NCBI GenBank assembly: GCA_047633055.1
Contig: JBLIEI010000016.1
Location: forward strand, 1-64,000
DNA from: CALJFL01 sp047633055
GTDB lineage: Bacteria; Pseudomonadota; Gammaproteobacteria; Pseudomonadales; Halieaceae
Length of the DNA stretch: 64,000 nucleotides
Direction: 5' to 3'
A program made the position numbers and the translations under genes. This document shows, one piece after another, positions 8,199 to 17,687 of this stretch. The notes under the pieces are model-generated. The model was not told the DNA's origin. It ran no database searches and was given only the letters and a program-made list of their open reading frames with translations. Each line of letters starts with the position of its first letter. Position 1 is the first letter of the stretch.

Positions 8199-9641
8199 AT
8201 GCAAGATATCGAGCTGTACGCAAAACTCATCGCCGTTGCCGTGATTTTGTTTTATGTGCTGGCCATTTTTTCTGCGCTGGAAGCCGTCATCAAGGTACGT
8301 ACCGCTCAAGGCGCTATTGCCTGGGTTATCTCGCTGCTGACATTCCCCTACCTGAGTGTGCCACTGTATCTGGTATTCGGCCGCAATCGCTTTGATGGCT
8401 ATATCGAACAACGAGCAGAAATGGAGGCTGAATTTGACAGCTTATTGACTACCGCTCAGGTTTCAGTTGCCAGCCACCTTATCCAGCCTGCCGACGACAG
8501 CACGCTGTGGAGCATGCTCTATAAACTTGCCCATGCGCCCGCCACTCGCGGTAACAAAGTGGAGCTACTGATCAATGGCGAAGCCACTTTCAGCAGCATC
8601 AGCACCGGGATGCTTACCGCCCAGCACTACATATTGTTCCAGTTTTATATCATTCGGGATGACGACCTTGGTAGAAAGCTGGCACGGATACTGTCGGATA
8701 AGGCCCGCGCCGGGGTAGATGTTTACCTGCTCTACGACGAAATCGGCAGCCGTAAGTTTGCCAAGAGTCGTTTGTGTCAACAGCTAGTCATGTCTGGCGT
8801 TAAGGTGGCGGCATTTAATACGACTCAGGGCCACCGAAATCGTTTTCAGCTCAATTTTCGCAACCACCGAAAAGTCGTGGTGGTGGACGGTAAAACTGCC
8901 TGGATTGGCGGTCACAATGTGGGTGTGGAGTATCTGGGGTTAAATAAACGCATAGGACATTGGCGTGACACTCACACTCGTCTGCAGGGACCCGCAGTAT
9001 TAGCCGCTGAGCTGGCTTTCGCCACAGACTGGCGTTGGGCAACCCGCAGCACACTCGATATTGAATGGGATTTTAGCGGCAGTATTGCCGGTAATTCAGA
9101 GGTTCTGATCTTCCCCTCAGGCCCTGCCAGCGAATTCGAAGAAGCCGGTTTAATGTACCACCAGGTGATTGTCGACGCACGCAAACGTATCTGGATTGCC
9201 AGCCCGTACTTCGTTCCCGACCGGGGCATTATTGCCGCTCTGCAACTGGCTGCCCTGCGCGGGGTGGATGTGCGCCTGATCATTCCCGACCAGCCGGACA
9301 AAATGATGGTCGGCATGGCTAACTGGGCGTTTACCAAGGAGTTACTGCCCGCCGGAGTAAAGGTATACCGCTACAAAAATGGATTTATGCATCAGAAGGT
9401 GTTCGTCATGGACGACGAACTGGGCGGTGTTGGCACGGCGAACTTCGACAACCGTTCTTTTCGGCTAAATTTTGAGATTACTTTGCTGGCCAATGATCCT
9501 GTGTTTACCGCACAGGTAGCAGGAATGCTAGAGCGGGATATGCAACACTCCCATCTGGTCACCCGTGAAGAAATGGCCGCCAAACCTCGTTGGTTCCCAC
9601 TGGCCATGGGTGTAGCCAGGTTATTCTCGCCACTCCTCTAA
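8199..9641 (+). CDS. cls: Cardiolipin synthase
   Basis: A 480-residue phospholipase-D superfamily enzyme that condenses two phosphatidylglycerols to cardiolipin and glycerol at the inner membrane. Two N-terminal membrane segments (about 10-32 and 40-60) precede two PLD domains with HKD motifs, H223/K225/D230 and H398/K400/D405, each followed by a GG/GT-N-FD pattern (GGHNVG, GTANFDNRS). Length and architecture match ClsA. It is a single gene after the c-di-GMP module and convergent with the NSS transporter, whose stop is 25 nt away. Confidence 0.94.
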   Translation: MQDIELYAKLIAVAVILFYVLAIFSALEAVIKVRTAQGAIAWVISLLTFPYLSVPLYLVFGRNRFDGYIEQRAEMEAEFDSLLTTAQVSVASHLIQPADDSTLWSMLYKLAHAPATRGNKVELLINGEATFSSISTGMLTAQHYILFQFYIIRDDDLGRKLARILSDKARAGVDVYLLYDEIGSRKFAKSRLCQQLVMSGVKVAAFNTTQGHRNRFQLNFRNHRKVVVVDGKTAWIGGHNVGVEYLGLNKRIGHWRDTHTRLQGPAVLAAELAFATDWRWATRSTLDIEWDFSGSIAGNSEVLIFPSGPASEFEEAGLMYHQVIVDARKRIWIASPYFVPDRGIIAALQLAALRGVDVRLIIPDQPDKMMVGMANWAFTKELLPAGVKVYRYKNGFMHQKVFVMDDELGGVGTANFDNRSFRLNFEITLLANDPVFTAQVAGMLERDMQHSHLVTREEMAAKPRWFPLAMGVARLFSPLL

Positions 9642-9665
9642 TCAAGGCACCTCACACTATAACGA

Positions 9666-11009
9666 CTAAATCACACCCATGACAAATATGATCAGCACCA
9701 CTGGCGGTACCACGTAGCGAATAAGAAAACGCCACAGGCCATACGCTTTGGCACCCAGGCCCAGTTCGTCGCGACTCGCTTCCTGGCTGAGAAACCAACC
9801 GGCAAAGATAGCGATGAACAATCCCCCCAGCGGCAACAAAATCTGGTTGGAAAAATAATCCATGGTGTCATTGAAGTTATTGCCGGCAATCGTCCACTCG
9901 CCCAGCAGGTTATAGGACAAGATGCTGAATATGCTGAGCGAGCCCACTGCGCTGACTACAATCAGCGCGCTCTTATGTCTGGAAATATTAAAACGTTCTT
10001 CCACCCAGGCATTGATGGATTCCACCAAACCGACCATGGAAGTAATACCAGCGACCGAAAGCATGATGAAAAACAGGACGCTGAAGACGTGCCCGCCGGG
10101 CATTTGCGCGAAGGCCACGGGCAAGGTCTGGAAGATGAGACCAGCGCCCGCAGCAGGGTCCAAGCCATAGTTGAAAACTGCGGGAAAAATCACCAGCCCG
10201 GCCAGTAGTGCAACCAGCGTATCGGCACAGACAATTATAAGTACCGACTGACTAATCGATATCGACTTGGGCAGGTAGGAGCCGTAGACCATCATCCCGG
10301 CCATGGCGACACCGATAGAAAAAAACGCCTGACCTATTGCCGCCAGCACGGTGGAAGGGCCTATTTTACTAAAGTCGGGGGTAAACAGCCACGTAACCGC
10401 CTCCTCAACCCCGCCGGCGAAATAATTGTAGCCGGCAAGCCCGAGCAATAACAGGAACATCAAGGGCATCATAAAACTGACCGCGCGCTCAATACCTTTT
10501 TTCACACCGGAGAAAATTATTCCACCGGTTATGGCCAGGCCAGCGAGGGTCCAGAACAACATGCCGATATTATTTTTTTGCATACTTGAAAAATTGGCAC
10601 TAGCACTGACAGCATTGACGCCGGCAAAGCCAGTAGTCAGCGCTTCAAACAGGTACCACAGCACCCACCCCACCACGACGGAGTAAACTATCACAATGGT
10701 AAAGGCGGCCAGCAGGCCCATTCCACCAACCCATTTCCAGTGACTGGACTTGCCGCTTTCAATCGCTAACGCAGCCATCGCAGCCGGTGGACTGGCCTGC
10801 CCGCGGCGGCCGATAAGTAACTCGGCAATAAGAATTGGGACCCCTATGATGAAAGCACAGGCGAGGTAAACAATAACAAAGGCGGCGCCGCCATTTTCGC
10901 CAGTCACATAGGGAAAACGCCAGATATTACCCAAGCCCACGGCAAAACCGACCGAAGCCATCAAAAACGCAAAGCGTGAAGACCAGTGTGCCCCGCCAGC
11001 TGCTGCCAT
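9666..11009 (-). CDS. Sodium-dependent transporter, NSS family
   Basis: A 447-residue polytopic membrane protein of the neurotransmitter:sodium symporter family. The signature GFAVGLGNIWRFPYVTGENG covers TM1, whose unwound part binds Na+ and substrate. About 11-12 hydrophobic segments follow, as in bacterial LeuT/MhsT-type members. The substrate is probably an amino acid, but it cannot be read from the sequence. It is 81 nt downstream of the Xaa-Pro aminopeptidase gene on the same strand, which would fit peptide/amino-acid use. Confidence 0.92.
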   Translation of the reverse strand: MAAAGGAHWSSRFAFLMASVGFAVGLGNIWRFPYVTGENGGAAFVIVYLACAFIIGVPILIAELLIGRRGQASPPAAMAALAIESGKSSHWKWVGGMGLLAAFTIVIVYSVVVGWVLWYLFEALTTGFAGVNAVSASANFSSMQKNNIGMLFWTLAGLAITGGIIFSGVKKGIERAVSFMMPLMFLLLLGLAGYNYFAGGVEEAVTWLFTPDFSKIGPSTVLAAIGQAFFSIGVAMAGMMVYGSYLPKSISISQSVLIIVCADTLVALLAGLVIFPAVFNYGLDPAAGAGLIFQTLPVAFAQMPGGHVFSVLFFIMLSVAGITSMVGLVESINAWVEERFNISRHKSALIVVSAVGSLSIFSILSYNLLGEWTIAGNNFNDTMDYFSNQILLPLGGLFIAIFAGWFLSQEASRDELGLGAKAYGLWRFLIRYVVPPVVLIIFVMGVI

Positions 11010-11090
11010 CGTTATTCTCCTATTATTTTATTTATGCGGCGAGTTTACACAATGTAACTCTGCTATTCAGGCGGCAAATCACCACCGACC

Positions 11091-12887
11091 TTATGCCGCC
11101 TGGTGCGCTTCGGATACGGGCCGCGTAGCCTGGTCCAGCCATTCCTTGTCACTACCTTCGACTAAGGGCGCAATAGTCTCACGCACCCGCTGATGGTAGC
11201 GGTTGATCCAGTCGCGTTCAGCGGGGCTGAGTAGTTCTGGCTGCAGCAGCCGGTTATCGAAGGGAACCAGCGTCAGCGCCTCAAACTGCAGCATAGGCAC
11301 CTCGCCTTGCGAGTCCACAACCTCAGTCACCACCACCAAATTTTCACAGCGCATACCAAAACCACCATCGCGATAATAACCGGGCTCGTTACTGATTATC
11401 ATGCCCGGCTGGAGAGCCGTCTTGTTCCACGCACGGCCCACTCGCTGCGGCGCCTCGTGGACACTGAGAAATGAGCCCACCCCGTGGCCGGTACCATGGT
11501 CGTAGTCATATCCTTCACGCCACAAAAATTGCCGGGCCAGCGCGTCCAGGTGGGTCCCGGTCGTGCCCTGGGGGAAGCGAGCCTGATCCAGCGCAATATG
11601 GCCCTTCAGCACGAGGGTATAGAGGCGTTTCACTTCCTGCCCGGGGTCGCCAATGGCGACGGTGCGAGTGATGTCAGTGGTACCATCGCGATACTGCGCT
11701 CCAGAGTCCACCAGATACACACTGTCTGCCGTAAGCTGTGCCGGCATGCCATCATTGTGATTGTAATGGCACATCGCCGCATTGCTACCAGCGGCAGAGA
11801 TAGTATCAAAAGACCCTCCGTGGAAGAGGTCTCCCTGCTGGCGAAATTGGTACAGCTGGTCGGAGAGAATGGCCTCGTCGTGCAGGCGGCCAGCATCCAC
11901 TTCGGCATCAAGCCAGGCTAGAAAACGCACTTCTGCGACGGCGTCACGAATATGCGCGCTACGGGCACCCGCCACTTCCACTACATTTTTTCTGGCCTTG
12001 GGTATTAAAGCGGGGTCCTCACCAGACAGTAACGTGGCGCCTCCCTCTTCCAGTAACATCTGCGTCCAGGCATTGGCACCGGCGGCATCAGCAAGAATTT
12101 TACGCCCCTTGTGGTTTGACAAAAATTGCGCGGCATTAGCTTCTTCTATAAGAACGCAGCCGTTACCCACGTGCTGGTCAAACCCTGCAGGTATACGGGC
12201 AGAATTAACCAGTACAGTGATGTCACCATTTGATTCGAGCAACGCAAAGCTCTGCAAAATTGGCATCATGGGTATATCGGTGCCACGCACATTGAGCAGC
12301 CAACTCACAGAATCAGGAGCAAAAATAAGCGCAGCGTCTGCACCCTCAGCCGCTACCAGACGTCCGATTCGCTGCCGCTTTTCCTCGCTTCCCTCACCGG
12401 TAAATTCCAACTCCAGTAACAACGCTGGTTTAATGCAGGCCGGCGGACGATCCTGCCAGCAAGCATCGATCAAATTCTCTACCCTGGCAACCAGTTCAAT
12501 ATCTGCGTCCGCCAATGTAGCGGCGGCCTGCAGATACCAAGTACGGCTGTGGAGTCTAGGATCACACAATACTCGTGACCCCGCGGGTAGTTGCGCCGCT
12601 AGCCAAGCGATATGTGGATTATCCCGCAAGTGCAGATATTCAAATGATTCGGCAGGGACCTGTTGACCCACCTGAACGGTGTAGCGTCCATCGACAAAGA
12701 TCGCCGCGGTATCTTGCAATACCAGTGCAACACCCGCAGACCCGGTAAAACCGGTCGCCCAATGAAGCCTTTCATTGTGCGCCGGTATATATTCGCCCAG
12801 GTATTCATCCGCTCTGGGGATCACCAGTGCAGCATAATCACCCTGGGCCATTGCAGCCCGCACGGACTGCAATCTTTGTTCAATCAT
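11091..12887 (-). CDS. pepP: Xaa-Pro aminopeptidase (M24B family)
   Basis: A 598-residue aminopeptidase P of the long three-domain type (two creatinase-like N-terminal domains, then the pita-bread catalytic domain), which removes an N-terminal residue before proline. Metal ligands are visible: two Asp in YLVDSGAQYRDGTTDITR, His in GTGHGVGSF with HEAP nearby, Glu in ISNEPGYY, and Glu in RCENLVV. No signal peptide is seen, so it is cytoplasmic. The length matches eukaryote-like APP1-type bacterial members rather than the 440-residue E. coli PepP, so the symbol is approximate. Confidence 0.9.
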   Translation of the reverse strand: MIEQRLQSVRAAMAQGDYAALVIPRADEYLGEYIPAHNERLHWATGFTGSAGVALVLQDTAAIFVDGRYTVQVGQQVPAESFEYLHLRDNPHIAWLAAQLPAGSRVLCDPRLHSRTWYLQAAATLADADIELVARVENLIDACWQDRPPACIKPALLLELEFTGEGSEEKRQRIGRLVAAEGADAALIFAPDSVSWLLNVRGTDIPMMPILQSFALLESNGDITVLVNSARIPAGFDQHVGNGCVLIEEANAAQFLSNHKGRKILADAAGANAWTQMLLEEGGATLLSGEDPALIPKARKNVVEVAGARSAHIRDAVAEVRFLAWLDAEVDAGRLHDEAILSDQLYQFRQQGDLFHGGSFDTISAAGSNAAMCHYNHNDGMPAQLTADSVYLVDSGAQYRDGTTDITRTVAIGDPGQEVKRLYTLVLKGHIALDQARFPQGTTGTHLDALARQFLWREGYDYDHGTGHGVGSFLSVHEAPQRVGRAWNKTALQPGMIISNEPGYYRDGGFGMRCENLVVVTEVVDSQGEVPMLQFEALTLVPFDNRLLQPELLSPAERDWINRYHQRVRETIAPLVEGSDKEWLDQATRPVSEAHQAA

Positions 12888-12918
12888 TACTGTAATCCCA
12901 ATGTTGTAGGGTGAATCC

Positions 12919-13098
12919 TTAGTCGGGCATCAGATCAAAATCTGCTTTTGAGATACCGCAATCAGGACACTCCCATTCCTCAGGAAGATCGTCCCATAGA
13001 GTTCCCGCAGGTATGCCGTCAGCCGGTATCCCTTCTGCCTCATCATAAATAAACCCACAAATAACGCATTCATACTTTCGAAAACTAATATTACTCAT
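12919..13098 (-). CDS. Rubredoxin
   Basis: A 59-residue rubredoxin, a one-electron carrier with a single iron bound by four cysteines. Two knuckles are visible: CVICG near residue 11 and CPDCG near residue 44, separated by the family-typical YDEAEGIPADGI and GTLWDDLPEEWECP. The start is ATG at 13098. In marine gammaproteobacteria rubredoxins serve alkane hydroxylases or oxidative-stress reductases; no such partner is present here. It lies 24 nt downstream of gspN and 31 nt upstream of the aminopeptidase gene, so it may be read from the gsp transcript. Confidence 0.95.
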   Translation of the reverse strand: MSNISFRKYECVICGFIYDEAEGIPADGIPAGTLWDDLPEEWECPDCGISKADFDLMPD

Positions 13099-13122
13099 CG
13101 TCGTACCTCATTCCCTATTTCT

Positions 13123-13866
13123 TTAGATTTGACCCTGGAGAACCAGGTGATAGCCATCCTCTACTGGACGAGCTAAAAGAGACAATGCACGCTGTAACTG
13201 TGGATTCATCGAACCTTCACTACCAACGGCAACATCCACACTATAGGCCCGCCCCTGAAGCTGGAAAGAACCTTCGGCCTTGATCGGGCCTTCCAAGGTT
13301 ATCAGCTCACCAATTAGCGGTGTCTGCTCTTGCTGTGCAAAATCGATAGCATAACTGCCCAAAGCCTGCGTGCCCTGGGGCGACCTCCACACCGCTCGCT
13401 GCCAGACCAACCTGCCTTCAGCGCGCTGCGATTCGCCACCACTTATTATCAGATGCTCAACACGAGCGAAGAGGTCACCGGCCAATGCAATCGGCAGAAA
13501 CTGCTGAAGAACACGCGCGCTGATATTAGCGTCGAAATCCGCCAGACTGACTTTCTGGCTGCTGTGAACCGTCACCTGACCGGAAATCTGCTGCTGGCCC
13601 CACCGGCTGGTAATCGACAGCGATGGAGATAAAAGCAACAGCGATAGTGGCTGCAGAGACCACTCAACGGCGCCCAGATGAAGATAACCGCCAGGTACAC
13701 TAACAAGGCAGCGACTGACACCCCCACGCCAAAGGCTGCCACTATAACCGGATAAGGTGACCCCCTGATCTGGTAAAATATAGCCCAATAACCTTGCAGG
13801 GGCATTGACGACAATCAGCACCAGCGTGAGCACTGCAAGACCCGCGGCCCAGGATCGAGTAAGCAT
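13123..13866 (-). CDS. gspN: Type II secretion system protein N
   Basis: A 247-residue GspN, an accessory inner-membrane protein of the T2SS. One N-terminal membrane segment (about 6-24, LTRSWAAGLAVLTLVLIVV) is followed by a periplasmic beta-rich domain containing GSLWRG, a recurrent GspN feature. I placed the start at ATG 13866, 4 nt after the gspM stop and preceded by GAGG; upstream extension would overlap gspM. It is the last gsp gene. GspN is absent from many T2SS and its precise task is unsettled. Confidence 0.85.
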   Translation of the reverse strand: MLTRSWAAGLAVLTLVLIVVNAPARLLGYILPDQGVTLSGYSGSLWRGGVSRCLVSVPGGYLHLGAVEWSLQPLSLLLLSPSLSITSRWGQQQISGQVTVHSSQKVSLADFDANISARVLQQFLPIALAGDLFARVEHLIISGGESQRAEGRLVWQRAVWRSPQGTQALGSYAIDFAQQEQTPLIGELITLEGPIKAEGSFQLQGRAYSVDVAVGSEGSMNPQLQRALSLLARPVEDGYHLVLQGQI

Positions 13867-13870
13867 CACC

Positions 13871-14350
13871 TCAACCTGCTTGGCCGATTCGCACGGTCGC
13901 GTTAACGCGACCAGAATCGCCGGCCTGCGTAAGCGACACCTCCAGAACCAATAAACTCTGGCTATACTCCATGGCATGCAGCCATGACATCAGATCGTCA
14001 AAGACTGCTGCCTCCAAACGCACCTGAATCTCACCGCGGCTATTGGGTTGCAGCCGGCTAACCGCAAGCCCCTGACGGCGGGTGGACTGATTGATGACGG
14101 CGGTTAAATTACGTCTGGCGCTGCCATTTTTCGCGCCGCCGGTGTCGCGCAGGCGAATTATTTGCGACACCATCGCATCCACTTGTTGCAGGGACTTCGA
14201 GGTAGCAAAATTTCGCTGGATCATCTCATCACGCAGGTTATCTAGCGGCGACCAAAGCACCATGTAAGCTATATAAACAATCATAAAGCCGGCAAGTATC
14301 AACAGGCTGATTTGGTCACGCAGTCCAAATCGTTGCCACAGAGCCGTCAC
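13871..14350 (-). CDS. gspM: Type II secretion system protein M
   Basis: A 159-residue bitopic protein: cytoplasmic N-terminus (MTALWQRFGLRDQ), membrane span about 16-33, then a coiled-coil and a ferredoxin-like periplasmic domain. GspM pairs with GspL on the inner-membrane platform and links to the ATPase GspE. Typical GspM length is 150-180. It starts with GTG overlapping the gspL stop (GTGA), so translation is coupled. Confidence 0.9.
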   Translation of the reverse strand: MTALWQRFGLRDQISLLILAGFMIVYIAYMVLWSPLDNLRDEMIQRNFATSKSLQQVDAMVSQIIRLRDTGGAKNGSARRNLTAVINQSTRRQGLAVSRLQPNSRGEIQVRLEAAVFDDLMSWLHAMEYSQSLLVLEVSLTQAGDSGRVNATVRIGQAG

Positions 14351-15558
14351 GACGGACCTCCCACACGTATGCGCGCTCGCACCCGCTCACCCTGTGCGCT
14401 GGAGCTTTCCATCACCGCTCTGAGGCCGGTCTTATTGATACCCTCCCGGATTTGCTCCACCGCTGTGTAATCAGCGGCGATAATATTCATCCGCAGCTCT
14501 CCACCACGGTCACTGTAGTTGATACTAGCGATGGAGGTGCCTTCACGGCCAGCGATGACTGAACCTACTTTAGCGATCAGACTGACAAACCCGGAGCTCT
14601 GACCAGAACCCTGTATTGAGGCCAATTGGCGACGCAGCTGCACTTCTGGATCCGGAGCATTACCCGTCGGATAGGCCTGCCTGTAACTGGCCATTACAGC
14701 AGTTTGCAGTGACTCATTCTCATGCTTAAGCTGCCTGTAATCGACCCAGGTCGCCAGCAGCTGCAGGCCAAAGGCCGCTAACAAAACCGCCGCTACTGGC
14801 CGCCATTGCTGCCACCAGCGCAACAGCGGCAGGCGAATAGAAAACTCACCCTGCAACAGGTTGGGTTTCCCGTTAACCGCATCAGCGAGGAGCAAAGCGG
14901 AACAAAAATTACCTTTGCGCCACTGCACCAGAGAGTGCAACGATTTCGGAATTTCAGTGAGCTCACCTGCCTGCTCTGAACCATATACAACAAGCGCCTT
15001 GGGGGGCGCAGCGTCGACCAGGGCTGCAGCCAATAAAACAGGCAACAACTCACGTTCGGCGCTGATGCCCTCACAAGCACCAGTGCGTAACACGACTTTA
15101 TCGGCCTCGAATAAAAGACACCATTCACCTTCACGCCAGGGCAGCAAGAGCGTTTCGCTGGCCCATAGGGCTACCCCGTCAAAATCCGCCAGCAAAATCT
15201 GCCACTCACGCATTTTAGACGCCGTGCAAGTTGCCACTGCGTAATCGAGTTCTTCAAGGACGGCAGAGGCGAAATGGAGCTGCTCAACATCGCCCGCCAG
15301 TTGCTCTTCCAACATGTAGGGTAAGGACTTCGCCAGGTGCTTTTTTTCCTCGGGACTAATGGTCAGTCGCTGCAATCGAACATCCTCGCCGGGCGCTGCA
15401 AATACCACTGACTGAACACGTTGGGAAGACTCCGTAACAAAGGCGGACCGTGCGATCTCTCCATCCAGCCACCTGGGCTGCTCATCACTGCCTGGCACAC
15501 AGGCGGCAAGTCTGCCCTTTATCAGGCGCAGCACGGTGATATTTTCACTGCTGGTCAT
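14347..15558 (-). CDS. gspL: Type II secretion system protein L
   Basis: A 403-residue bitopic platform protein. An actin/hexokinase-like cytoplasmic domain (about 1-240; early motif ARSAFVTESS and PEEKKHLAKSLPYMLEEQL) binds the N-terminal domain of GspE. A membrane span at about 250-270 is followed by a periplasmic ferredoxin-like domain that binds GspM. It transmits ATPase motion to the pseudopilus machinery. The gap of 39 nt from gspK is the largest inside the distal half of the operon. Confidence 0.92.
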   Translation of the reverse strand: MTSSENITVLRLIKGRLAACVPGSDEQPRWLDGEIARSAFVTESSQRVQSVVFAAPGEDVRLQRLTISPEEKKHLAKSLPYMLEEQLAGDVEQLHFASAVLEELDYAVATCTASKMREWQILLADFDGVALWASETLLLPWREGEWCLLFEADKVVLRTGACEGISAERELLPVLLAAALVDAAPPKALVVYGSEQAGELTEIPKSLHSLVQWRKGNFCSALLLADAVNGKPNLLQGEFSIRLPLLRWWQQWRPVAAVLLAAFGLQLLATWVDYRQLKHENESLQTAVMASYRQAYPTGNAPDPEVQLRRQLASIQGSGQSSGFVSLIAKVGSVIAGREGTSIASINYSDRGGELRMNIIAADYTAVEQIREGINKTGLRAVMESSSAQGERVRARIRVGGPS

Positions 15559-15597
15559 AATTCGGTCCGGTCTCCCACTGGTATTGAACTAAGATAG

Positions 15598-16635
15598 TTA
15601 AAGACTGCCACTTGCTCTGACGATACTCTCGATGCGCCGCTCGGCTCTACGCAACACACTGTACAATTGCAGCTCCCGCCCGGCAATCTCTACCCTCGCA
15701 CTCATCCGAAAGTAGTTACTTGATTCACCTAACAGCGGCGCGATTTTACCGATTTTTTTCCCCTCGAACACCGGATTGGCGAGAAACCCCTCCAAATTTT
15801 CAAAGCCGGACTCATCGCGTTGCTGCCAAAGTGTCTCGGCCTCCGCTTCACTGAGTGGCGAGAGATCATCATCTGAATTTATAGACCGCAACACCGGCAA
15901 GCCCGCGGTATGGATATTGAGCGGCTCGGGAGTTTGCGGCCATACTGTCACCCACGGGCTAAGCTGAGCGAATATTTCTGGTGTCATATTGGCGACGGCA
16001 CGCAATTCGCTGGCACTACTCATAGGACGGTTGGCAACGCGGTAGGCTGGTGTCTGCGAAAAATAATAGTCGTCTTCAGCTCCGTTGGGGGAAACTGCGC
16101 TATCTGGATCCAACCAGTCGGCAATAGATTCAACGATATTGATCGCTGCCTGCTCGCTGACATCCGCGTCTTCCAAGGCCTGGAGCAGGCGAATAAATTG
16201 CGCCTGGTCCGCTGTAAAACGTTCAGCTCCGGTTGCTTTTTGCCTATCCTGCGCCGGCATCCCGATAAGTCTGTTTAGGTTAAAACGGCCCTGTAAATCC
16301 TCCAAACTACCGTACCACCAACCCCCTTCATCCAACGGAAACGGTTCCGGATCACGCGCCCAATCTTCCGTCAGATCGTCCCGCGGCGTATCACGGCTTT
16401 GATCCTGTTCATAATCCAGCGCCAGCACCAAGGTTGCCAACTCCTCGGCGCCTCGAAGATAGGCATAGCCCTGTTCGCGGTGAAACAAGTTACCAGCCCG
16501 CTGGGAGAACAGAGTAAATTCTCTAGACATTGCGACCGCTATGGCAGCGCAGAGGGCAAATACCAACATGGCAACGATCAAAGCTGCACCCTGCTGCCGG
16601 TTATTGGGACCTGCTTCAGATTGGGGGCAATGCAT
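15598..16635 (-). CDS. gspK: Type II secretion minor pseudopilin K
   Basis: A 345-residue minor pseudopilin with a prepilin leader (positive, ending QQG) before the hydrophobic helix AALIVAMLVFAL. Lack of Glu at mature position 5 is normal for GspK, which caps the pseudopilus tip. The large globular insert with helix-hairpin-helix-like segments (about 120-300) is typical. It would be cleaved by a prepilin peptidase, for which only pilD at 57 kb is visible. The start overlaps the end of gspJ by 20 nt. Confidence 0.93.
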   Translation of the reverse strand: MHCPQSEAGPNNRQQGAALIVAMLVFALCAAIAVAMSREFTLFSQRAGNLFHREQGYAYLRGAEELATLVLALDYEQDQSRDTPRDDLTEDWARDPEPFPLDEGGWWYGSLEDLQGRFNLNRLIGMPAQDRQKATGAERFTADQAQFIRLLQALEDADVSEQAAINIVESIADWLDPDSAVSPNGAEDDYYFSQTPAYRVANRPMSSASELRAVANMTPEIFAQLSPWVTVWPQTPEPLNIHTAGLPVLRSINSDDDLSPLSEAEAETLWQQRDESGFENLEGFLANPVFEGKKIGKIAPLLGESSNYFRMSARVEIAGRELQLYSVLRRAERRIESIVRASGSL

Positions 16636-17263
16636 ACAAGCGCCTCAATTCACCCCAATCGGTTAACTGCAGATTGACTTCGATAGCGGCCGGAACCGAT
16701 AGTTCGATCCCAGGCTGACTGGTATCGATAACCCAGTTTTCACTCCAGTTACGCGTATCAATGTCTGACCCTCGACCGGAGTTCAAGTCTCCTAATGATC
16801 CCAGGAAACGCAACTCCATCTGCTCAACATGATCCAATAAAAGGACGCGCGATGCCTCGGTATCACCTGCGCGATCCAACACCGGATAGGACTCTCGCCA
16901 CAATCCATCTTCTTCCCACACATAGTTCACCCGTTGAAGATGACTGCGGAGCTGGTTATTGGTGTTATGCCAACCCGCCCGCGTCAAGCTAAGCATAAAA
17001 CGGGCCGCCTGGCCGCCCGTCAAGGCCGGTTCCACTTCGCCAAATTCATCTCTTACCGGGCGCTGCACAAACTGCCTAATGTCACGGGACAATACCGACA
17101 TGGCTCTATTAATCTGGTAAGTGCGTTGAGCGTTATCCCGCGAGCTTTCCATCGCGGTGATTACCGTAGACAAACTGCTGTAGGCCAGGGTCGCCACCAC
17201 TGCAGTGATAGCGAGCGCGATAAGCACCTCGATCAGCGTAAAACCGGGTGTGCACTTACCCAC
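16616..17263 (-). CDS. gspJ: Type II secretion minor pseudopilin J
   Basis: A 215-residue minor pseudopilin that forms the tip complex with GspI and GspK. Class III leader G/FTLIEVLIALAI with Glu at +5. I favour the GTG at 17263: it gives a short 7-residue leader, overlaps the gspI stop by 8 nt (GTGGGTAA) and has GGGG 6 nt ahead. A start at 17296 is possible but gives a long leader. Overlap with gspI on one side and gspK on the other means tightly coupled synthesis. Confidence 0.9.
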   Translation of the reverse strand: MGKCTPGFTLIEVLIALAITAVVATLAYSSLSTVITAMESSRDNAQRTYQINRAMSVLSRDIRQFVQRPVRDEFGEVEPALTGGQAARFMLSLTRAGWHNTNNQLRSHLQRVNYVWEEDGLWRESYPVLDRAGDTEASRVLLLDHVEQMELRFLGSLGDLNSGRGSDIDTRNWSENWVIDTSQPGIELSVPAAIEVNLQLTDWGELRRLYALPPI

Positions 17264-17687
17264 CAGCACCCCCTTGAGCTTGATCGGTTTGTACATCGGT
17301 ATGGAAAAAAGCGACCAGCGTATGCAGGGTCTTCTCCGGCGTCTCTTCGTTCAGGCCGACACTGATTGCCAAACGATTAAACTGCGGTGCCTGGGTGGGC
17401 GTGCTCTCTATCCACCAGTACCATTGTCTGTCGCCCAACTCAGTGGCACCACTTTCTCGCCCACGAAGCACGTTGCCCGTCGCTTTGGCGAGAATACGCA
17501 CCTCTTCAAGCTTATTGAGTGCTACCGTCTGGGCTTGAGATTTATCGCGTAAATAGGCCATAGCATCCAACTGGTGGTAGAGGCCGAACATCAACGCAGG
17601 TAGCGCTATAGCAACAATCGCCAGCGCCACCATCACCTCAACGAGGGTGAAACCGCGATCGCGCCTGTTAAAACTTCGCGTCATCAT
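17256..17687 (-). CDS. gspI: Type II secretion minor pseudopilin I
   Basis: A 143-residue minor pseudopilin. Leader ending RDRG, cleavage before FTLVEVMVALAIVAIA with Glu +5, then the GspI-typical ALNKLEEVR helix and a C-terminal beta sheet with the WYWWIESTP stretch. GspI nucleates the pseudopilus tip complex. The ATG overlaps the end of gspH by 20 nt; a second ATG directly follows the first. Confidence 0.92.
   Translation of the reverse strand: MMTRSFNRRDRGFTLVEVMVALAIVAIALPALMFGLYHQLDAMAYLRDKSQAQTVALNKLEEVRILAKATGNVLRGRESGATELGDRQWYWWIESTPTQAPQFNRLAISVGLNEETPEKTLHTLVAFFHTDVQTDQAQGGAGG

Noticed and set aside
11782..12666. Long open frame (294 codons) on the plus strand
   Set aside because: Antisense to the Xaa-Pro aminopeptidase; Ser/Ala/Arg-rich composition of a GC-skewed shadow frame, no domain, no ribosome site.
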